A program made the position numbers and the translations under genes. Of a DNA stretch of 64,000 nucleotides, positions 56,211 through 64,000 are shown piece by piece. Below the pieces are notes generated by a model. That model had not been told where the DNA came from and made no database searches. It saw only the letters and a program-made list of their open reading frames with translations. The stretch comes from Moniliophthora roreri (Eukaryota > Basidiomycota > Agaricomycetes > Agaricales > Marasmiaceae): the NCBI GenBank assembly GCA_001466705.2, contig LATX02000218.1, forward strand, positions 124,001-188,000. The letters run 5' to 3'. Position 1 is the first letter of the stretch; each line of letters starts with the position of its first letter.

Positions 56211-56807
56211 TCAAGAGATCGTTATCCTCTTCGGCGCAACTTCTGCTGCAGCCTTCGGGAAAGTGATACTGAGCACACCGTTCTCCAATGATGCTTTGAT
56301 TTCTTCTTCCTGCAGACAGTCTGTCAGTTTCGAGAGTTCCATACGACAATGAAAATAGCAAACTCACCTTCACACCTTGAGGGAGTCTCAATGTCCTAGA
56401 GAACTTTCCAAATCTGCGTTCACGGACAGCATAGCCATCTTTCTCGTGCTCTTCCGAGACCTTTGTTTCTCCAGCAATAGTCAAGTGACCATCTTGCACG
56501 TCAATCTGGACATCCTCTTTCTTGAGCCCAGGAAGCTCGAAAGTGGCAGTTACGACGTTCTTTTCGGCATTTTCATGCAAGTCCATCCTAGGAGAATCGA
56601 GTCAGCTCAGAGTGAAACCGATAAATGTTCAAGGACATACCTTGGCTTGAGAACCTGGGATAGTGCGCTTTCAGAGGCCTGCCTCTGAGCGACTTCGCCT
56701 GCTTCCGGAGAGGGTGACATCTGATTTGCTCTTCCTGTGCGAGAGAATACCTCGTCGAAGAAGCGGTCAAAGTTGTAGAAAGGTTCGTAGTAGTAGATGG
56801 AAGACAT
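56211..56807 (-). CDS. Small heat-shock protein, Hsp20/alpha-crystallin
   Basis: Three exons (56807-56641, 56587-56368, 56309-56211) give 161 aa. N-terminus MSSIYYYEPFYNFDRFFDEVF (aromatic, typical of Hsp20 arms), then MDLHENAEKNVVTATFELPGLKKEDV opening the alpha-crystallin domain. The conserved DGHLTIAGE and GKFSRTLRLPQGV strands follow, and the C-terminal tail reads LENGVLSITFPK, with ITIS at the end. sHSPs hold unfolding proteins as ATP-independent chaperones in the cytosol. Phase is maintained through both introns (53 and 58 nt). Upstream on the same strand stand TATAAAAG (80 bp before ATG) and heat-shock elements, so heat induction is likely. Length is typical of the family. Confidence 0.96.
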
Positions 56808-56886
56808 TTGCGTGAGTTTGAGGTTGAGGGATGCTAGTTGAGTAGATGTAACTTGATTGTCTGTAGAATTTCCGTTTTGTGGGCGA

Positions 56887-56894
56887 CTTTTATA
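56887..56894 (-). promoter_or_regulatory. TATA box of Hsp20
   Basis: TATAAAAG on the minus strand, 80 bp upstream of the Hsp20 ATG. Confidence 0.7.
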
Positions 56895-56913
56895 CATCGA
56901 GAGAGCTAATCCA

Positions 56914-56926
56914 GAACATTCCTGAA
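56914..56926 (-). promoter_or_regulatory. Heat-shock element (GAAnnTTCnnGAA)
   Basis: GAACATTCCTGAA, three perfectly spaced nGAAn units, 20 bp upstream of the TATA box. A further two-unit match GAATGTTC lies at 56990-56997. These are the Hsf1 binding pattern. Confidence 0.8.
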
Positions 56927-56997
56927 CCATCCTCAGAAGTATGTCAGTGGAAAGGTAGCGGAAGATGGAGAAAAAGTGCGGCGTTTCCCGAATGTTC

Positions 56998-57456
56998 GAT
57001 CGAGATCCCCGGCACGCCATTCGCATTGAGATATATGCAAAGTCTGAAAGTTCGCTAATATTTCACATACTTGCTACGCAGATACAACAAACAGAACCAT
57101 CACAGGAAAGTAGTAACGTTCCCTGGTCAATACATACTAAGCAATTCCTAAAGCACCAAGGCTGGCAAGCCAGGCTACCGTGCACACGTACCATGACGCG
57201 GCTGCCCCGGGGAGTCGGTGAATACAGATAAAGAGATGAACGGGGCAGTAAACGATTGTTGAAGCGCCGATAAATAATGAGGCAATCAATGGTCCGATGT
57301 CGAACATCAGCTTTGAAAGAGCGTGGCGGCCTCAACAGCCACGATAAATAGGGCAAAAATAGACGGGAAGGTAACGTAAGGAAAAGAACGGACAGATTCG
57401 AAAGAGAATCCATAAGGGAGCGGAAAGATCGTCAACTTTCATGTGGAAGTGAGGTT
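56998..57456. other. Hsp20 upstream region and SH3-gene 3' flank; no gene
   Basis: About 460 bp with no credible frame; contains the distal Hsp20 promoter and the 3' UTR of the next minus-strand gene. Confidence 0.6.
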
Positions 57457-58688
57457 TCACCATTTCGCAACTTGTATAGATTTGATGAGATTCCGTCTCG
57501 ACGAGCTTGTCGGAATAACTGTCTCTCTTTCGACGAGACAGAATCTGGGCACAACACCACGAGGAGAATCCGCCTTCCTGATTCTCTGCACCAAACACCA
57601 TCCATCGTTGTACTCTTCGAGTAGACGTATCGTCTCTCCAATCTGGATGAGAAGTTCGTCATCAAGAGATGGCTCGAAAGTGTTGATAACTGTCATCAAC
57701 CGTGGTAATGGTAGTCCGCCCTTTGCAGATTTGAAAGAGAGGTGCTTCGTAGAGAATGATGATCGAAAGGGTGATTTGGAGCCCGAATGTTGTTGCTGAT
57801 GGGCAAAGGACGTGGTACGGGCAGGGCTCGGAAGAGGCTCTACACCGCCTGGGGTTTTAGGTAGTGGTGACACCGAGAAACGTGAACCAGGGATGGGTTC
57901 GGTTGTTGAAAGAGGGGAAGGTTTGAAGACACCGAGCTTCTGGCTCGCTGGCGGTGTGGGAGGTGTCGGTGGTGTGGTATCAAAATCGGGGGGAGTAGGT
58001 GGGAGGGGAATGACGGGTGGCCCTCTGGGAGTGTCGGAATGAGAGAGCCTGTCGCCGCCATTTGCAACGATATAAGAAGGCGGAGGTGTCATGAGCGATT
58101 TATCGCTCAATCCACTCCTTGATAGCGACTTGAGCCATCTCCTTCCCTCTCTAGCTGCCTTAACATGTCCCGGTAACTGACCATTCTTGACGGGTACGCC
58201 ACGATAGTTTCGGATCTGAGGAACCCAACCCCCATGCTGTTCATATGGGAAGGGATCAGGAATAAACGCTTTGTCGGGCTTTTCGAGTGTTATTGAACTA
58301 TGTCCAGCGGTCGACTCGACGTCGCCCTTCTCGGAGCCAAACAAAGTGCTCTGTGGACTGCGAGCAACGTAAGGCCGTATCCCGCTTGACTGACTTCTTC
58401 TCCTCTTCTTCACTTTCCAGTATATGCAACCTTGTGATTTCGTTTAGCGCACAACTATTTATATCAGAATAAAGCGGGCGTACCTGATATGATGCCTAGC
58501 ACACAAACTGCCAAAACTACTGCAAGAGCGATAGTCGACGGGGGTATTGTATTTGCAACAATCTCTTTGGCATAGTTATTTGACGGTGGTTCAGTAGAGA
58601 TTGCTTGACCTGTTGAAGGGTCAATTGCAGGGTGAGGTGCGCGCTTGAGTATTGTTGCGCGCATTCTTCTACCGTGTCCATGAATCAT
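57457..58688 (-). CDS. Single-pass membrane protein with C-terminal SH3 domain (Fus1-like architecture)
   Basis: Two exons (58688-58484 and 58430-57457) give 392 aa. Residues about 48-68 form one membrane helix (PPSTIALAVVLAVCVLGIIS), followed directly by a basic stop-transfer KVKKRRRSQ. The cytoplasmic part is disordered and proline-rich (LPPTPPDFDTTPPTPPTPP). The last 75 residues form an SH3 domain: TVINTFEPSLDDELLIQIGE, then LLEEYNDGWCLVQ (with the D-G-W of the peptide groove) and GVVPRFCLVE. The order TM, proline-rich, SH3 is that of yeast Fus1 (cell fusion) and related fungal scaffolds; orthology is not shown. No signal peptide is evident, so the helix may act as signal anchor. An alternative start is Met at 58664. 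The 5' side faces the next minus-strand gene at a distance of about 350 bp. Confidence 0.88.
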
Positions 58689-59035
58689 ATCGCCAGGGAA
58701 AGAAAGAGAAAGGTCGTGAAAAGAACGAAAAACGACCGAAGAAAGAAAAAGAAGGGGGAAGGGGAAGAAAACGAAACTTGTGGACAGCTGTCAGAGCCTC
58801 CAGCTATAAGCCCAGCGCGGCGTGTATCAGCAACTGATGGATCAGGGAATAGCATCCAGTCATCCAGATGATTGTCTGTCGACCCCCGGGATTGTCATCA
58901 GTGCGCTATTCAACATCAAGGGAGGCAGTGCGGAGTCGGTTTCATCCTCAGATAAAATTCGCGGCTGTTATAGTAACCAATCCATTTTAGGGAAAGTCCA
59001 AGAAAACAAGCGCGCAGACCGAAAGAAAACCCAGT
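58689..59035. other. Intergenic, nothing recognised
   Basis: About 350 bp between the ankyrin/AAA gene stop and the SH3 gene start on the same strand. A Lys/Arg/Glu-rich frame on the plus strand (58632-58871) is compositional. Confidence 0.6.
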
Positions 59036-62000
59036 TTATAGATCATCCAAAGAGTCGACCAACTGGCTAGATACAGCCCTGTACAGAGAACGTGCACCTT
59101 CAGATAAAATGAAATCACTCATCGCACCCTTGATAATCTTCTTCCGCCACCTCCTTTCATCATCCTTCTCTTTGCTCATCACCATCTCTTTGACCAGCTC
59201 TGATTCCTTCTCGCTTTGTGATATGAATTCTGATGCAATGGCTCGTCTTTCCTCCTCCGTGAAAGGCACGAACGGTAATATGGCGGAGACGCGAGACAAT
59301 AGAGACGCGCCCAGCTGATCGGAAAGACGTGGCCGGACGATACCCATAAGCTCCACGTACTCCTCCCGCGTCATCATTTCGTTCGCGCGCTCCCGAGCTT
59401 CATGATACGATAGGATGATATCTTGTCCTATATTTGATGTACCGACCCAGATCACGTTACGGACGTCAATCGTTCTGGAGTTGGCTTCGAAGGTACAACG
59501 ACCTATGTCACAAAGGATAGATTAGACTCAGAGTTCACGATTATGATTACCCTGAAGAATGCACGGGCAAACACTTACCAAGTTCCCAAGGTACAAGCAA
59601 AGTCCAGAGCGCCTTAGCGTCTACCGTTTTTTCGATTTCCTAAAACGGAGATAATTTCGCATCAGAGCGATCACTGCCAGCTCATGAGATGGCCACGCTC
59701 ACATCAAGGACGACAACGCATCGCTTTCCTTCGTTGTTGGCAAGAAATTCGACAAGTGTGCACGGAACGGAGTCCTAAAACGCAAATTTCAAAGACGAAA
59801 GGAATAATGCAGGGTCAACATCGGGAAAGACTGACTAGAGCCATAAATAATGTGCGCACCTCACTAGAACTGATGGAATACGAGTTCCAAAGATCATCAG
59901 CTGACCTTAATGTGGTCATATTCACTGTATGAATGGGTACGTCGAGTAAGGAACCAACTAGGGATGATAGCCCGTGTTAGTGACCAAATACGGATGAGTC
60001 GGTAAAATGAAAAAAACGCTCTCTCGTCCTTGATGCCCATGAATGCCTGCGTCCTGAACGGAACGGGTACAATTCATGGTCGGAGAGACGACTGAACAGA
60101 AAACAATAGAGAGAATGCTCACATTGATGGGCCAGCAAGCTCTTGCCATGTCCACTAGGGCCTGAAACGGTTGATATCAATGGAGGAGAAATATCAGTAT
60201 AACATAGCCCATCACTCACCACAAAGGAAAACCACGATTGGCTGGGACGTTTTTGAGATAGTGCCGGAATGCACACTCAATACCCTAAACAATTGTTCAA
60301 GAGCCCGATCTTGTCCAATGATACCATACCGCATGCGCTCAAGAGGACGAAACGCAGAACGTTTCATTAGCGCAGCTGTTTTACGTGTAACAGTCGAGCA
60401 GGCGCGAGAAAGATAGTACCTGAATAACATTGAGTTTGGAAAACTATATCAGGGGACAAGGGAAGACATACCGGGTAGCGTCATCCAATTCCCCTAATTT
60501 ACCCTTAATACTATCTATTATTGTCTCCCGTTGCTCATTTCCGTCGCCCTCGACCAGACTCATTCCAATTTTCTGCGGGTCGGCTCCATACCCCAGTAGG
60601 ACCTTGACAATATCCAGCTTGTTCCTCAAGCCTTCGTTTGTCAATACGAACTCCAGAGCTGACTGAGATTGTGGCCCAACAGGATCATTGGCTGTTACAG
60701 CACTAGTAGGCCCCTTGTCTGGAACGGGCAACGCATTCGAGGTAGTTGGATGGGTCTGCGAAGCTTCCAGTACTTTCTGCACTTCCGCAGGATCATCACT
60801 AGCGATGGCGAACAACAACGTCGGGCGCGGAGTAACAGGCGACTGCTCGTGGGTGGCTTGACGCTCTTTGTCCAATTCGGCAAGAGGTGAAGTCCTGGAA
60901 GACCTCGTTCTTACTTGAGCTGAAAAAGGTGAATCTGCACCGCTCCGGATAGATAACGAAGAGGCTCTTGAAGGTGCGGGTATACGAATAGGGGTCGGTG
61001 TAGGATGTCGAGATGGAACTATGGGTCGTCGAATAGAGTAATCTTCCGATTCATCTTCCTGCGTACTGGCAGACTCTTCCGTTGGTATAATATCCCGATT
61101 CCGAATGTGCGATAACCGATTATGGCGTAGAGTAAACGTAGAGTCCTCCATTCCCAATTCACTGCTTTCGTCAGGTCTCAAACTGCTTCTGTCCCTGGCG
61201 GGCAGCGAGAGCCTCACAGACGATCTGACCGAGCCCCGATAGGATGAAGCGGTAGCGGAATTCGTCGAGCCTGGGGGAGGCGCTGATTGAGGAACGTCTA
61301 TGTCAGAGCGAATGTAATGAATCCTCGACTGTCGTCGTTGAGTTAGAAGCTGAGGAGCGCAACTACTGGAACGTGTAGGTGACGGAGGAACCGAGGATAG
61401 AACCGACTTGGATTTATAAGAAACAAGACCTAAAGATGAAGATGGCCGCGGCGTGGAATCAGTATCGGACATAGGGATAAAAGACGGCTGTGGTGACAAT
61501 CGTTGAGTGGAACGCTAAACTTGAATGTCAGAAAATGCGAAAGACTGGAGCGGAGGGTACTTACCGATAATGTTGAGGAGTTAAATAGCGAAAACATTTC
61601 AGAGTCCGAGATAGCAGATGCAGGTGTAGATGCAGATGGTGGTACAGATGGCGTATGTGCATGGGCGTCCGATAAAGATAGAGAAGATATAGATAAACGA
61701 GAGCGTGAAATGTCGTTAGTATTAGAGTCTATGTCTCTAGATTGACGACCTGTAGAGCAATTAGCGTGAGGAGGTCCACCTTGAAGCCAAAGACTCACCA
61801 GCGTCATTTCCATGTCCAAGATGCGAGTTAGATGAACTAGTAGTAGATGGTGTCAAAATTGGAGATGATCTCCCAGTGCTCGTGTCTGTCAGTAAAAGGG
61901 TAGACTGACAGAAGGAAAGATCAGCACCATGATTAGCAGTTAAATGAAAATGACCAACCAATCTCAGCGGTTTTAGGCCTTTAGCAGTACTCGGCGCTGT

Positions 62001-64000
62001 TTCGTGCACCTGTTCTTGTTCCGCCGTCGAATCTTCCAAGTCATCGTCCTCATCCTCACCCGACACCTCATCATCGACAGAATCATTTTCATCGACTTTC
62101 GGCTCCAGAGTAAGAGCAGGAAGCGGTTCAATCATCGTACTTGTCCTCTTTTTGTCCTTCTCATACACGGCGGTGGCAGCGGGCGCTGATCGTGGGGTAC
62201 GAGGGCGCGAAGGCTGAGACTGTTGCGGCGGTGTTCGATGCTGAATTTGAGACATGGAGAGTCGTTCTTGCGGTACGATGGGACTTCGTGATTGGGATGA
62301 TGGAGGTGGCGGCGGTGTGAAGACTCTCTCCCTTAGTGATGGAGAAACCGTTTCTCGCGAGTCAGCATCCATCTTCGGTGATTGAGAGTGCAATGGCGGG
62401 AGTGGTGGTGTGAACGTGCTTTCCATCGGTAACGAAGAGATTGTCTCTTGCGAGTCGTCCATCTTCGGCGATTGGGAGTGTAATGAAGGTGGCGATGGCG
62501 TGAACGCATTTTCCCTCAGTGAAGGAGAAAGCACCTCTTGCGGGTCGGTGTCGGTCTTCGGTGATTGGGAGTGTAATGAAGGCGTCTTCCCCAGCGAAGG
62601 AGAAAGCACCTCTCGCGAGTCAGTCTCCATCTTCGGTGTTTGAGTGTATGATGAGGGGGGCGGTGATGTGGACACGCTTTCCTTCGGTGATGAAGAAAGC
62701 ATCTCCCGTGGGTCAGCGTCCATCCTTGGCGTTTGAGAGTACAATGAAGGAGGAGGGGGTGTAAACACGCTCTCCCTCAGTGATAGAGAAAGCACCTCTT
62801 GCGAATCAGTGTCCACCTTTGGTGTTTGAGAATGCAATGAAGGGAGTGGTGGTGGTGTAAACACGCTTTCCCTCGGTAATGAAGAAAGCGTCTCATGCGA
62901 TTCGGAGCTCGCCTTAGGAGATTGCGAGTACGATGAAGGTGGAGGAGTAAACACCCGTTCTCTGAGGAATGGAAGTGCAGGAGAATGGGTCTCTGCTGCT
63001 GATACTGGTGGTTGTGACGTCTCTTCAGTCCTTCGCCAAGAGCTCGGAGGCATTGCAGCAGCTAGGGCAGATATTGCAGCCGCAGATGCCGCGGACATGT
63101 TTAGGTTCAGCGAACGGTCTGATAATCCTGAAACGGAGTTTGAGCTTCCAAAGCTCTCGTCCGATTCGTCCACTTCGTTATGTGTTTGCAACGACGAGGC
63201 TGTGACGCCAGCCAATGCTGCTATCGCAGCGGCCCGCGAACCCGAGTTACTGCTGCTAAAGCTTTCATCCGGTTCATATGCCCACGCATCACTCGGCGAA
63301 ACACGTCTCTGCTCCTGCGAATTTCTATCGAATAGAGCCAAGATAGCGTAGGCGTGTACTTCTGACGGCGTCGGTGATGGAAGGGGTATGCCACTTTCAA
63401 GGTAATTAACCTCGGCGCTGTTAGGAATATGCGCGTTTGATTGGGTGAACTCATCGGCGACGGGTGCTTCGTCCTCTTCGCTGATGTCGGAGTAGACGTC
63501 ATAAAGAGAATGAAGGGTGTCGTTCTCTTGGTCGGTGATGAGATAGGCTAGACGAGCTGTTTCCTCCTCACGTTCTTCGTCCTCGACCAGATCGTCAAGT
63601 ACCGCACCCGGCTCTGCTTGAAGATCGAGATCGGTGGTGGCGACGCTATCGGCTCGTCCCCTGAATGAAGAGCAACCTTGAACTTCGTCGTCAACAAACT
63701 CGACTGCTTCTGGAGGCTGTTGAGGTTGGCTTTGGCGCTTTCCCGTGTAGACGACTGTATCTTGCGTATCCCAGAACGACGTGTGTCCTGAACCATTGGG
63801 CTCTGTCACATCCTCCACTTCTTCGTCATCATCTTCTTCCTCCTCTTCGTCCCCTTCCATTTCCTCGTCACCGTCGAAGCGATAGTCGTCGTCATCGTCA
63901 TCTTCAAACACTGACCGCGGCGTGTCCTCTTCTTCCCCGAAATCGTGCTCTGAAGGATCTGATAATTGCAACGACAAGGGTGAATGACGCGCCGAGTCAG
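59036..64000 (-). CDS. Ankyrin-repeat plus ClpB/Skd3-type AAA+ ATPase, 5' partial
   Basis: Ten exons on the minus strand (64000-61959, 61904-61799, 61749-61565, 61514-60472, 60419-60220, 60161-60123, 59957-59860, 59774-59703, 59639-59579, 59502-59036) join in frame to about 1436 visible residues; the start lies beyond the right edge. Order: acidic disordered N-terminus (runs of D/E), a proline-rich tandem repeat (62290-62970), Ser-rich disorder, ankyrin-like units (TLLFAIASDDPAEVQKVLEA; LDIVKVLLGYGADP). Then comes a ClpB-D2-like AAA+ module: IIGQDRALEQL, Walker A GPSGHGKS, Walker B VVVLDEIEKT, sensor 1 WVGTSNIGQD, an RPRL..R arginine-finger region, and sensor 2 GARSLYRAV. Ankyrin before a single Clp AAA+ module recalls animal CLPB/Skd3 disaggregases. 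Substrate and location are unknown; no targeting signal is visible in this part. The in-frame 54-nt first intron (61905-61958) could be retained. Confidence 0.9.
62290..62970 (-). repeat. Coding minisatellite: 8 proline-rich units in the AAA+ protein
   Basis: Eight imperfect units of 24-32 codons, each built as RESVFTPPPPSLHSQTPK followed by a D/S-rich stretch and a LSPSL-type end. One unit is internally deleted. Each unit has T-P-P-P and S-Q-T/S-P-K, possible SH3/WW ligands and proline-directed phosphorylation sites. Unit length multiples of three keep the frame. Confidence 0.85.

Noticed and set aside
61503..63351. Plus-strand ORFs opposite the AAA+ gene
   Set aside because: Antisense shadows of the repetitive, serine/proline-rich coding exons.
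1..64000. CRISPR arrays, rRNA, tRNA genes, prokaryotic operon signals
   Set aside because: No regularly spaced direct repeats, no rRNA-like stretches, no cloverleaf I could recognise by eye; the DNA is fungal. A tRNAscan run would be decisive for tRNAs.

Overview
The window reads as a filamentous basidiomycete (probably Agaricomycetes) nuclear chromosome. The evidence is dense short introns (about 45-60 nt) with GT..AG borders, a FunK1-type fungal kinase, a fungal NACHT P-loop protein, Plavaka-like DDE transposase remnants, and Ty3/gypsy and Ty1/copia retroelements of the kind common in mushroom genomes. Species cannot be assigned from sequence alone.

Layout. (1) 1-27,900 is a nested transposon landscape. 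It holds a decayed Ty3/gypsy element (2-3571) split by a solo LTR with perfect target duplications; an AT-rich CACTAC-ended non-autonomous family (T1); a roughly 1.75 kb non-coding TAAT-ended family (T2); an LTR-like repeat (T3); a Plavaka transposase fragment; a second gypsy gag-protease (19.7-21.5 kb); and a Ty1/copia gag-pol fragment (minus strand, 22.4-25.5 kb). A decayed multi-exon gene of unknown family lies at 9.8-12.9 kb. (2) 27,900-38,300 is AT-rich and mostly gene-poor, with a dead short-chain dehydrogenase, two more solo LTRs, fold-back repeats and low-complexity tracts. (3) 38,349-44,819 is a gene island: a PHO84-type phosphate transporter (minus), ribosomal protein L37 (plus), and a NACHT protein (minus). 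(4) 46,500-54,835 is a second repeat block in which remnants of a membrane-protein gene occur three times, one copy split by a complete T2 element. (5) 54,839-64,000 is a second gene island: FunK1 kinase (plus, broken by gaps), Hsp20 (minus), a single-pass membrane SH3 protein (minus) and a very large ankyrin/ClpB-type AAA+ protein (minus, entering from beyond the right edge).

The intact genes are mostly housekeeping or stress/signalling: phosphate uptake, translation, small heat-shock chaperone, Clp-type AAA+ machine, NLR-like receptor, SH3 scaffold. They do not form an operon-like system. The most distinctive signals are the T2 mobile family, whose 4-bp duplication is proved twice inside this window (once by an empty paralogous site, once by restoration of a copia reading frame), and the strong bias of retroelement stop codons toward CGA-to-TGA changes.

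Caveat: fourteen isolated single N characters (3156, 4329, 5212, 8283, 14946, 16087, 18616, 19300, 22379, 27315, 48335, 49734, 54836, 55610) mark collapsed gaps where the sequence usually jumps between repeat copies. Local order across them is not reliable.
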